From positions 1-43,231 of the forward strand of contig RSEH01000337.1 in NCBI GenBank assembly GCA_006503475.1: a stretch of DNA of 43,231 bases, in the 5' to 3' direction. Each line of letters begins with the position of its first letter. Position 1 is the first letter of the stretch. Source of the stretch: Stentor roeselii. Its lineage: Eukaryota; Ciliophora; Heterotrichea; Heterotrichida; Stentoridae. This document shows, in pieces, positions 25,742-33,827 of the stretch. The notes beneath the pieces were generated by a model. The model was not told where the DNA came from. It searched no databases and saw nothing but the letters and a program-made list of their open reading frames with translations. The translations under genes were made by a program, and so were the position numbers.

Positions 25742-26917
25742 ATGAAAGCAAGTAAAGTGATAACACCTTCTCTTTTCTTTAGAATTATTTCCTGGTTTTT
25801 TATTGCTTTTTTAGTACCTTTTCAAATTATTTTACAGAAACAACTTCGACAGGTCTCAAAGCATATGATTGAGAAATTAGCAGATGGGAGAACTGAAGAA
25901 GGAGTGAATTTTTTTCAGCTTTTTACACATCTTGGAAATGGAAGTTTGTTGATAGTGATCTGTCCAATAATTCACAATTTTTTACACCCGAAGACTTCTT
26001 CAACAATAATAATTTTTTCAGCAGTGGTTCATTATTTCGGCAACTTTTTAGGAATAATGCTTCAAGAGCCTCGACCGTTTTGGTATAGTTCTTCGATTAA
26101 GCCTGAAACATGTATGAAAGGTTATGGAAATCCTAGTTTAACTATATTAGTGACAGGTACCGTATTTCCTATTCTATTGATTGAGACTTTTCACACAACA
26201 AAGTTGCGTTATTTTACTTATGTGAGCCTTTTAGTGTTTATAATCCTCGGGTCTTTTAACGGGGTGTACCTGGGAGTGAACTTTCCACATCAAGTGATAA
26301 TGACGCTTTTCATCGACTTCGCATTAGTGACGCTTTACTTTTCATTAGCCAGGCAAATCTCACATATTTGTTTTTTGAGTTGTTTTGGGTATAAAGAGAA
26401 CAGAAAAAACATCATTTATTGGATCATCTTCACTTTTTCAGCCTTCGCGTTAATCACAGTGCTAAAGTTAATCATCACAACGACTCCCCCTGATTACCCG
26501 CAATTGATATCCAACGCTTTGAAGCACTGTGAAGACAACTACGAAATAAGCAGCACTCACAACTACCGCCTTTCACTTGAAATCTTTTATTGTCTCGGAT
26601 ACGCTGTGGGCAACATGAGAACTTGCAAAAAGATGACAATGTACTGGATGATCACCATCTGGTGGAAGCGACTCATAAGAGCTATTCTTTCAGTTGGAGT
26701 AAACCTCGGGTATTACTTCGCTTTTCAGGCGATTCCCGCTTCAGATTTCTTCTCAAAGTGCATCTTTCACTCAGTCCTTCCTTACTTTCTAATGAGCTTC
26801 ACTTTCACTGGACTCTTGCCAGAACTTCTATCAAAACTTGGACTAGTTAATCTAGTAAAGCCTGAAGTCGACAGTGAAATAATCCTCAGTAAAGTTGAAG
26901 ATAAGGCAATTATCTAG
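25742..26917 (+). CDS. PAP2-like integral membrane protein, catalytic motifs degenerate
   Basis: 391 aa with about 8-9 membrane segments. LQEPRPFW (near residue 115), GYGNPSLT (about 130) and FNGVYLGVNFPHQV (about 177-190) fall where the three phosphatase motifs of PAP2/glucose-6-phosphatase/S1P-phosphatase proteins sit (K-x6-R-P, P-S-G-H, S-R-x5-H-x3-D). The Arg-Pro and the last His are kept. The Lys of motif 1, the Gly-His of motif 2 and the Arg and Asp of motif 3 are not. It may be a non-catalytic relative or a transporter-like protein. The N-terminus is a signal-anchor (FFRIISWFFIAFLVPF). It is divergent from the cytidylyltransferase-like gene with a 24-bp gap and convergent with HSP10, 11 bp apart. 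Confidence 0.7.
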   Translation: MKASKVITPSLFFRIISWFFIAFLVPFQIILQKQLRQVSKHMIEKLADGRTEEGVNFFQLFTHLGNGSLLIVICPIIHNFLHPKTSSTIIIFSAVVHYFGNFLGIMLQEPRPFWYSSSIKPETCMKGYGNPSLTILVTGTVFPILLIETFHTTKLRYFTYVSLLVFIILGSFNGVYLGVNFPHQVIMTLFIDFALVTLYFSLARQISHICFLSCFGYKENRKNIIYWIIFTFSAFALITVLKLIITTTPPDYPQLISNALKHCEDNYEISSTHNYRLSLEIFYCLGYAVGNMRTCKKMTMYWMITIWWKRLIRAILSVGVNLGYYFAFQAIPASDFFSKCIFHSVLPYFLMSFTFTGLLPELLSKLGLVNLVKPEVDSEIILSKVEDKAII

Positions 26918-26928
26918 TTCTAGAAATT

Positions 26929-27228
26929 CTAATTAACTATTCCAACTAACTCTGTGTCTTTGTAAATGAAGTACTTTTCGTTGTTGAATTCAAATAACTG
27001 ACCTCCGTACCCTGGAAGAAGGACTGTTTGGCCTTCTGACACTAGGCAGTCACGATGAACGCCTTCGGAATTCTTGACGCCTGGACCTGTTGCGACTACT
27101 TTTCCCATGTCAAGGTCGGTTTCTTTGCCTGTGGAGAGGATGATGCCTCCTGCGCTTTGCTTCGGAGCTGAGATTTTTTGGACTAGGACTCGGTTCATCA
27201 GGGGAAGAATTTTGTTGAATGCGGCCAT
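26929..27228 (-). CDS. HSPE1: Mitochondrial co-chaperonin HSP10 (GroES family)
   Basis: 99 aa, the usual size. LPLMNRVLVQKISAP, the mobile loop SAGGIILSTGKE, MGKVVATGPG, VLLPGYGGQ and YFIYKDTELVGIV are all typical of eukaryotic HSP10. It forms a seven-membered lid on HSP60 and closes the folding chamber in the mitochondrial matrix; as in animals, the N-terminus itself serves as the import signal. Its start codon is 61 bp from that of the otubain-like gene on the other strand. Confidence 0.96.
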   Translation of the reverse strand: MAAFNKILPLMNRVLVQKISAPKQSAGGIILSTGKETDLDMGKVVATGPGVKNSEGVHRDCLVSEGQTVLLPGYGGQLFEFNNEKYFIYKDTELVGIVN

Positions 27229-27289
27229 TGTGGATTATTGGACAGTAGTTTTAATAGTAAAGAAAGATTTGATTTTAGGATTGGTTATA
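27229..27289. promoter_or_regulatory. 61-bp divergent promoter between HSP10 and otubain/RING gene
   Basis: AT-rich, G/T-biased on the + strand, with TTATA running into the plus-strand ATG (TTATAATG). I see no heat-shock element (inverted nGAAn units). Confidence 0.45.
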
Positions 27290-29983
27290 ATGGAAGGGCT
27301 TAGGGTCGATAAGGCTTGTTTACCGCATTGGCTTTCAGAAAGGTTTAAGAATTGTTATAGAGTTTTTCCGGGTCAAGCGTCGTTTTCTTTGGCTTTTGGG
27401 TTTTCTTTGATGTTTTCGGTTGCGAAACATAGAAAGAGTGAGAAAGGGGTCGAGTTGTTTAATCGCGCTGTTGATTTCATGCAGCCGCCGGAAAGATTTA
27501 CTTACCTCAAACAACTCCTAACAAGATTTCGTAACTTTGATGAAAACTTCGCATCCGAGAGCCTAGAGCATCTAATCCGCACCGAAGGAGCCCTGAAGAG
27601 TTTACACGAATCCACTTCACTATTCATAAAAATTCTCTCAACAAACCCTGAAAATTCTCCAGAAACCTCAACAGAAGACCTAAGCGAAGCACATCTCGAA
27701 AGATTATCAAAATCTCTCAACATAACTTTACTCATAATCTCAAATGAAAAATTTCTGCATTTCAACGCGAAAGATGAAAATTTGATGATTTGGACTTTCC
27801 AAGAAAATTCTTCATTTTTTATAGTTTTATCAAAATTAGGACTTCAAAGCGAGGACTTTCCTTTTACCTTCCATGAAGAAAAAAAGACTGAAACAAACCC
27901 TGTGAAAAATCCAAGTTTTTTTTACTTTCATGTTAAAAATGTTGAGAACGAGTTAAAATCTGAAAGAAAAATTGTTCAAATTGACTTTTTTAACTCAGAA
28001 AATGTTGATTTTCTTGCTTTTACTACTGCAGTGATGCATAGTCTACTTGAAAATAAGGATTTTTGTGAGGTTTTCATTAAAAAGTTTGGAGAAATTTGTT
28101 CTCAGTTCCAGGAACTAGAAGGTGATGTGATTATTAAGTTTTTTTTAGATTTTCTTGTGTATTTGAATGCCTTGCAAGAGAGATTTGATGTCGAAAATCA
28201 GTTAAATCTTATGAATACTCAATTTGAGTATTTTTGTCGTGCTTTTCAGTTATTGGGATTCAGACTTTTTGAGAGAGCAAGCAGCTTAAAAGATGAAAAA
28301 ATGAGTTTTTATCAGATTTTAAAACTTTTTCCTACCGTTTTAAATATTTCTATTGCGGTTTATAAAGAAAGAGAAACTGAGATGTTCTCAACTTATTTCA
28401 AAAAACATGAAATCTGGGTGTTGTTGAGGGAATGTGAGGGGAAATGGTCTAGCTTGCTTTTAAAGAATGAAAAATGTGAGGTTACAGTTATGTCTTTACC
28501 TGTTGAGCAGGGAACTACTGTAAGTTATCAGAGAATAACAGAAGAAGGCATACTTCACTCCGCAAATAATTTAGAAGAAAAAGAAAAAAGTCCAGAAAAA
28601 ATAGTAAAAATAGAAAAAATAGAAAAAAGTCCAGAAAAAATAGAAAAAAATCCTCAAAATTTACAGAATATTGTTTATTCTCCTTCTGTACACAATGAAT
28701 CTCCCTCTAACCTCTCAAAAATCACTGAAAAATCCGAAATTTTAAAAATCGAACCAGGACCTTTTGAAGTTCGTGCAAATCAACTTCTCCAAACTCATAA
28801 ACCTGTAGATCTAAACGAAAACCAAAAAGAAGCTATTTTCATTCAACCCACAGAAAATTCTGCTGAACCTTTAACCAACCTCACCATAAATCCTCAAAAT
28901 CCAGTCACAATTGAACCTCCAAGCGACTTTTACCCCGACACATCAAAAGACCTTTTAATTTCATTCAAGCCTATTTTTAACATGTTTCTAAAAAAAGTTA
29001 TGAGTTTCGAAAAAATTTCTGAAATTCATTCAAAACTAATAAAAAAAGGTTTTTATTACAATAAAAAATTTACTGAAATATTCATTCCACAAGAATGCAG
29101 TGTTTCTCATTCATTCAAAAAACATCTGATTCTTGATTGTTTTCATGTTTTTTGCATTGAATGCTTATTTGAATCAGTGAATCAAACTTCTTATTTCGCA
29201 TGTCCTGTTTGCCAAGTAACTTTAAAAATGAAGACAAAAGTTTTGATATATAAAAAAGTCTTCAAAATGTATCAAATTTCAGGTCCTGAAGTAAAAAAAG
29301 AACCTCGAGTACAGAAAAGAGTAAATCCATTAAAAATTAAATGCATGATTTGCTTAAAGGTAAAACCTCAGAATCATTTTAATATTTTAGAAAAATGCAA
29401 ATTTGACTGTGAAGTTTGTGCGGAATGTAGAGTTGGAAGTTCTGAATGTTTAAATTGTAAAAAAGTTGCTAATCAAGAATTTAAAACAAATCGATTAGAT
29501 GGAAAATTTTGCATGGTTTGCAATTTTTTTAAAGAAAATTCTAGCTTTGATAAAAAACCTTGTAAAGAAAAATGTGCTGTATGCTTTGAATGCAGAACAA
29601 AACAGAGAGACTGCTCAATTTGTAAAATGAATGAAAGTGATTCGACTCAAGTTACTATAAAAAAAAGAAATCATGAAGAGCCAATAAATAAGAAATGTGA
29701 TTCATGTGGTAAACAATTAAATGAATGGCATTTTCCACCTTATTGTAAAAATTGCAAAATCTGCATTTCATGTATTTTACAAACGAAAAAATGTTTTAAT
29801 TGTGAAAGTAAAGATATTATTTTATATGAAAATAGATGCCCTTCATGCGAGAAAGAGATAAGAACTTGCGATTTAATTGTCCCTTTCAAATGTCATCACT
29901 TTTACCATAAAAACTGTTTCCCAAAAGGAAAATCCTCCAATTGTTACGCCTGCCGTCACAACCTAAACCAATTATTAAATTAA
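27290..29983 (+). CDS. Pseudo-otubain fused to RING-like and repeated Cys-rich zinc modules
   Basis: 897 aa from the ATG at 27290; a longer open frame would run antisense through HSP10. Residues 19-42 (CYRVFPGQASFSLAFGFSLMF) match the otubain active-site helix, normally Y-R-x-x-x-G-D-G-N-C-F-Y-R-A-F-x-F. S31 stands where the catalytic Cys belongs, and GDGN is lost. A similar alpha/beta segment ending IWVLLRECEGKWSSLL (about 220-410) looks like a second otubain-type unit. After a Lys/Glu/Pro linker with KIEKSPEK repeats there is a RING-like finger (about 602-647). Then come three repeats of CxxC-x(9-13)-C-x3-CxxCxxC type, and a last CPSC...CHHFYHKNC...CYAC finger. I infer a ubiquitin-binding ligase or scaffold. 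Its stop overlaps that of the next gene. Confidence 0.7.
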   Translation: MEGLRVDKACLPHWLSERFKNCYRVFPGQASFSLAFGFSLMFSVAKHRKSEKGVELFNRAVDFMQPPERFTYLKQLLTRFRNFDENFASESLEHLIRTEGALKSLHESTSLFIKILSTNPENSPETSTEDLSEAHLERLSKSLNITLLIISNEKFLHFNAKDENLMIWTFQENSSFFIVLSKLGLQSEDFPFTFHEEKKTETNPVKNPSFFYFHVKNVENELKSERKIVQIDFFNSENVDFLAFTTAVMHSLLENKDFCEVFIKKFGEICSQFQELEGDVIIKFFLDFLVYLNALQERFDVENQLNLMNTQFEYFCRAFQLLGFRLFERASSLKDEKMSFYQILKLFPTVLNISIAVYKERETEMFSTYFKKHEIWVLLRECEGKWSSLLLKNEKCEVTVMSLPVEQGTTVSYQRITEEGILHSANNLEEKEKSPEKIVKIEKIEKSPEKIEKNPQNLQNIVYSPSVHNESPSNLSKITEKSEILKIEPGPFEVRANQLLQTHKPVDLNENQKEAIFIQPTENSAEPLTNLTINPQNPVTIEPPSDFYPDTSKDLLISFKPIFNMFLKKVMSFEKISEIHSKLIKKGFYYNKKFTEIFIPQECSVSHSFKKHLILDCFHVFCIECLFESVNQTSYFACPVCQVTLKMKTKVLIYKKVFKMYQISGPEVKKEPRVQKRVNPLKIKCMICLKVKPQNHFNILEKCKFDCEVCAECRVGSSECLNCKKVANQEFKTNRLDGKFCMVCNFFKENSSFDKKPCKEKCAVCFECRTKQRDCSICKMNESDSTQVTIKKRNHEEPINKKCDSCGKQLNEWHFPPYCKNCKICISCILQTKKCFNCESKDIILYENRCPSCEKEIRTCDLIVPFKCHHFYHKNCFPKGKSSNCYACRHNLNQLLN
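28583..28651 (+). repeat. In-frame Lys/Glu-rich direct repeat
   Basis: A 22-base A-rich unit (GAAAAAAGTCCAGAAAAAAT core) occurs twice with a related spacer and codes for EKSPEKIxKIEKIEKSPEKIEK in the linker between the otubain-like and zinc parts. It probably arose by slippage. Confidence 0.75.
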
Positions 29984-30771
29984 TCATCAAGAGTCTTCAA
30001 AACCGCAGCCTTAAATTCATCAAAACCAACATAATCCTTATGACTTCCTCTAAACTCATCAGCCAATTTAACATAATGATCAACAAGCATTCGAATATGA
30101 GTACTTTCCCTTTTATCAGCAAGTGAAACAACTCTACACAAATTATCTTTACTGATAAAACTCGCGACTTCCAACTGAACAAGGCAAAAAAAGACTAACT
30201 ATAAAATACACAACATTTTCTGTATCAAAAACTTCTTCTGACTCTTCTTTTCATATCTTTTAAACGACAAAAAATGATGACTTGAAGATCTCTGAACAGA
30301 TTCAACCGCTTTAAAAAACCCTTCAACAGAAATCCACAACTTCGAATTAACTCCATCTAAAAGTAGTTTAAAAAAAGTAGTATCAAAAGTAAAGCAATCA
30401 AGACAAAACTGTTTAAAAGCAGCGACATGTAAAAATTTTCCTTCTTTAGTCCAAGAGCTACCTCTGTACTTTTCTATTAAACAATTGAAAACATTTTCAG
30501 TTGTCTGGCAAAGTTCAGGGTTTTTGACGAGGATTGAAATAGGAAGTCGTTGTTTTTCACTTTCTTCAGGTTCAGTGTGAAAGGTTTTTCCTGGGTGGAA
30601 GGTGAAGTCAACACTAGAACATCGATGATTTCGAGTTTTTCTGATTGGCCAATGAAATTCATGTAAAACGAAGTAAAGTTTAGAGTGTCTGCTGAGTTGA
30701 GACCGAAGGAAATCGAGCAAGTCTTCCTCATTGTCAAGGGTTATTTGATTTAAGGTTATTGGATAGTTCAT
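29980..30771 (-). CDS. EF-hand-like helical protein of unknown function (one 15-nt intron)
   Basis: Exons, in coding order, 30771-30210 and 30194-29980; intron GTATTTTATAGTTAG; 258 aa. Without splicing the frame ends at the TAG inside the intron. The downstream frame has no ATG of its own, and splicing joins the two in phase (KKFLIQKML|FFFCLVQLEV). The C-terminal part, with paired helices around EFRGSHKDYVGFDEFKAAVL, looks like the last EF-hand of a calcium-binding protein, but its loop lacks the usual Asp at position 1. The N-terminal 190 residues are not recognised. The stop codon shares TTAA with the stop of the otubain-like gene. It is divergent from the Tim gene, with 21 bp between. Confidence 0.68.
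30195..30209 (-). other. 15-nt spliceosomal intron
   Basis: Minus-strand GTATTTTATAGTTAG with A at position 10 and an in-frame TAG. It differs from the GTAAN start of the other three, but it joins two frames that are otherwise broken and start-less, so I accept it with moderate confidence. Confidence 0.72.
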
Positions 30772-30792
30772 CGAATTATAGAGTTAGTTAGG

Positions 30793-31026
30793 ATGACATT
30801 TATAAACATGAATCGAAGTGTGTATCAAGATAGTCTTGTTAGAGAAGAGATGAGACAGTACAATAAAATGGTTTTGAAATGTTATAAGGAATGTGTCGTT
30901 GACTTTCAAAGCTCAGTTCTTAGAAATGATGAAACAAAATGTGCGAAAAATTGCAGTTCACGGTTTTTAAATTCACTTGATGTGGTTTCTAAGACCTTCA
31001 ACAAGATTTTAACTCAAAATAAGTAA
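30793..31026 (+). CDS. Small Tim chaperone (twin CX3C, Tim9/10 family)
   Basis: 77 aa. CYKEC and CAKNC are twin CX3C motifs with 15 residues between them, the signature of the small Tim proteins that escort membrane proteins across the mitochondrial intermembrane space. The helix before the first motif (EEMRQYNKMVLK) and after the second (RFLNSLDVVSKTFNKIL) also fits. The start is likelier at the second Met (30808), because TATAAAC lies directly before it, giving 72 aa. I cannot tell which Tim it is. The next gene starts 11 bp after the stop. Confidence 0.85.
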   Translation: MTFINMNRSVYQDSLVREEMRQYNKMVLKCYKECVVDFQSSVLRNDETKCAKNCSSRFLNSLDVVSKTFNKILTQNK

Positions 31027-31037
31027 TCGTCTTATAA

Positions 31038-31718
31038 ATGGAAAAAAAAGTGGATAGAAGTTCTTTTCCTTCTTTTTGGATTTCTCCTGAAGTCAACTTA
31101 TTCGACACCCCGATCAATAAAATCATTGCAAAAGCAAAGCACAAAAGATGTAATTCAGGAAAAGTAAGTCCTTATGAAGACCAGTCCAGCTTATTGAGGT
31201 TAAAAACAGCTTTAAAAACAATTACCCGAAAACAATCCCCTATTCACTCTTCGAAGATAAAAAGGTCTTCAAATAAATCCACTTCTTTTAAACTTCCCAA
31301 ACCTAAAAAATCTGAAAAACTAAAAAAAAAGAAAACCTTAAAAAAAAAACCTAGAATGAGTGAAGAAAAATTAAAAGTTTTAAATAAAAATCAATGCAAA
31401 AAAGCACCAAAGATTTTTTCCAATCAGATCTTTTCTGATATTTATGACTCACATGGCAACCATGACAGGGTGTTAGATACTTTAGAGGTTTCTAATAGCA
31501 GGACTCGTATTTTGCAAGATAGTGTCGGGTATGATGCGAAGTTTATTATTGCAAGTAATTTGGAAACTGAACTTAAGGACTATGGTGAGAAAGAAACTAA
31601 ACAACCTGATAATAGTTTTCTTGCGGAAACTAAGAAGGATATTAGGTGTAATCATTTTGAACTTTTTCAGAAGTTGACTTGCTTAGCTGCTCAGAGGGAA
31701 AATGAAAGGGTTGAGTAG
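31038..31718 (+). CDS. Basic protein of unknown function
   Basis: 226 aa, very rich in Lys, Ser and Asn. The centre is a polybasic run (KKKKTLKKKPR, about 95-105) that could be a nuclear or microtubule-binding signal. The N-terminal MEKKVDRSSFPSFWISPEVNLFDTPINKII and the C-terminal helix (HFELFQKLTCLAAQREN) are the most ordered-looking parts. No family is recognised. The start is TTATAAATG, the common context here. It is convergent with the next gene (118 bp). Confidence 0.65.
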   Translation: MEKKVDRSSFPSFWISPEVNLFDTPINKIIAKAKHKRCNSGKVSPYEDQSSLLRLKTALKTITRKQSPIHSSKIKRSSNKSTSFKLPKPKKSEKLKKKKTLKKKPRMSEEKLKVLNKNQCKKAPKIFSNQIFSDIYDSHGNHDRVLDTLEVSNSRTRILQDSVGYDAKFIIASNLETELKDYGEKETKQPDNSFLAETKKDIRCNHFELFQKLTCLAAQRENERVE

Positions 31719-31836
31719 ATTATTGTATAAAGGTTTAGGTTTAGTGAAAGAATTTATTGGGATTTTTAGAGAAGTATTTTTTCATTGATGATTTTAGATC
31801 ACTTAAAGGATTGTTAAATACTCAATGTTTACAAAT

Positions 31837-32244
31837 TTAATAAACTTCTACGCTTTTTCTTCTTTTGGAGGACTTGTTTTTGTAGTATATATTAAAACCA
31901 GGAGTTAATAAAGGGATGAGTTCGGACTGTAAGAACTGGTCTGTGAAATTTCTTCTATGTGTTGGTTTTGCAGTGTTTTTACAGCTTTCAAGATGAGTTT
32001 TCAATGACCCTTTAACCGTTTTAATATTTTCAATATTCGGCCGCCTTTTTTTAGGACCATTGGAGCTGCTGTGAGTTGGGACCCATGTCAAGTCAAAGCT
32101 ATGAAACATTGAAATATTTTTCGCTTGTCGTTCTTTCTTGATTTTAGAGAGTCTTTCGAATAAATCGTAATATTCGAACTGTGCTGAATAGACATCGACT
32201 TTTTTAGGATGGTCTTTTGATGATTGTTTTACCTTTGATTTCAT
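31837..32244 (-). CDS. Small basic protein of unknown function
   Basis: 135 aa, basic, with no hydrophobic segment. AQFEYYDLFERLSKIKKERQ is a probable helix; the rest looks disordered (GPKKRRPNIENIK, NKSSKRRKSVEVY at the end). Real coding is supported by the TTATAAATG start context, by tight spacing and by codon use like its neighbours. No function can be given. Confidence 0.6.
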   Translation of the reverse strand: MKSKVKQSSKDHPKKVDVYSAQFEYYDLFERLSKIKKERQAKNISMFHSFDLTWVPTHSSSNGPKKRRPNIENIKTVKGSLKTHLESCKNTAKPTHRRNFTDQFLQSELIPLLTPGFNIYYKNKSSKRRKSVEVY

Positions 32245-32393
32245 TTATAACAATGATGGAATAATGAAGGGCTATTGAAGTGGTTAATATGAATTATTAG
32301 GTTGAGGATTATAAGGACTGATTAAATCAGAATGAGAGAAAACTGATGATTTAACGACTTGATAAAGAATAAATGATTAAGTTAATTTAAAGG

Positions 32394-32828
32394 TTATAGT
32401 TTCTTTATGTAATCTTCCAGCTGACTAAAGTACCTTTGCACTTTTCCAGCTATGGTATGTGTAGTTCCATTAGTCAAAGCATCTAAAGAACTAACCACCC
32501 TAGGTCCATCCTTCTTCAAATGGAAGTTATGAATAAAGTCTCTTAATGCATTGTTTTCTCTCTGTATTCTGCTGACGTCGTAATATTTACACATGGTGCT
32601 CTTCGCTTTACTTGTCCTCCCTGAAGGACTAGCTTTACAAGGGTCTGACTGTAACTTTTTGTTGATGTAAGGAAGTTTGACTGAGGACTCTTTTCCGAAG
32701 TAAATCCTTTCAGGACTCTCGAAACGTTTTTCTTCAGGATTTTTTGATAAAGTTTCAAAGTGAGGCGAAAGACTGCTTCTTCGAAGGACCTTTAGGTCTG
32801 GCATAGGAGGAAAAACATTCACTTCCAT
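32394..32828 (-). CDS. Small protein of unknown function
   Basis: 144 aa, basic and Ser/Pro-rich at the N-terminus (VLRRSSLSPHFETL, RFESPERIYFGKE, with several S-P sites). The second half is a helical region (ISRIQRENNALRDFIHNFHLKKD... VQRYFSQLEDYIKKL). I recognise no domain. The S-P sites suggest phosphorylation by proline-directed kinases. The DNA upstream (32829-33000) is C-poor on the + strand, so G-poor on the coding strand, like other promoters here. Confidence 0.6.
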   Translation of the reverse strand: MEVNVFPPMPDLKVLRRSSLSPHFETLSKNPEEKRFESPERIYFGKESSVKLPYINKKLQSDPCKASPSGRTSKAKSTMCKYYDVSRIQRENNALRDFIHNFHLKKDGPRVVSSLDALTNGTTHTIAGKVQRYFSQLEDYIKKL

Positions 32829-33827
32829 AGATTATAAAACAATTTACATATGTGATCAAAGACTAGCGGAAAGTTTAGATTCATGAAAATTTTAGGGAAT
32901 GTGGTTTTTTTTTGGGAATTGGATGAAATTATAGGAATTTTTGGGTTTTTATTTTAGGAATTTTTTAGGTTTTTGGGGTTTAGTATGTTGAAATAATGAG
33001 GAGGTTGAATATAGTTAAGATAAGATTATTTTTATTGATTTGATTGAAAGATAATTGATTGGTGATTTGTATTTAAATGATTTTTAAATTTTGGTGATTT
33101 GATGTTTTATATGTTAACGATTTATAATAGAATCTTGAACATTAAAGATAATTTGAATAAAACAATACTATTTGTTTAACTTTTAAATTAGAGTAGGCTT
33201 GCATTCTAAATAGAATATATATTCTCGATTTATAATAAATTCAAATTGTAAAGTTGAGGAATTTATAAACTAGGCAGGGAAAGTCGTAAACCTTTAAAAA
33301 TACTTCTTTTTCATCATTTATTAATTCCTGATAGATTTAACAGTTGTTATAATAAATATTGAAGAAATCACTGTCAGATCTCAAATAGTAATTTACTTAT
33401 TTGTCCTCTATATTCAGAGCAGAACTCTATTCTGGGTCCAATCATCAATGGTCAATTATCTAAGTTTAAACTTTGAATGATTGGGTTATCAGATAGTTCA
33501 ATTGAAATTTTTGTATCAGGAATTGAACTCTATCAGAATCTTTCAAATGATAATCTAAAGATTAAAGCTGAAAAATTTTACCATGACGTGGTCTAATTTC
33601 TTTCACAATCTTAGAACATCAAATCTGTTCTAAGTTCTTTATTACATATTTAGTGCTTTATTGTTTAAAATATTACATTTTTCTCATTGAATAATCCTCA
33701 TACATTAATAAAATTTCATAAAATTAACAACTATTAATTCAATCGAAAATCTTGATTTCTAAGACCAAAATTTCTAATAATCTCAAACTAATCAATAAAA
33801 GTTAACCTCAATTAATTACCTAAATAA
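32829..33827. other. Intergenic region, no gene seen
   Basis: 999 bp of AT-rich DNA. The first 170 bp (to about 33000) are G/T-rich on the + strand and almost free of C, probably the upstream region of the 32828 gene. The rest is mixed and must contain the 3' end of the first receptor gene. There is no supported reading frame, tRNA or tandem repeat. Confidence 0.5.

Noticed and set aside
27074-27289. 72-codon N-terminal extension of the otubain/RING frame
   Set aside because: It runs antisense through the HSP10 coding region; the ATG at 27290 has the usual TTATAATG context.
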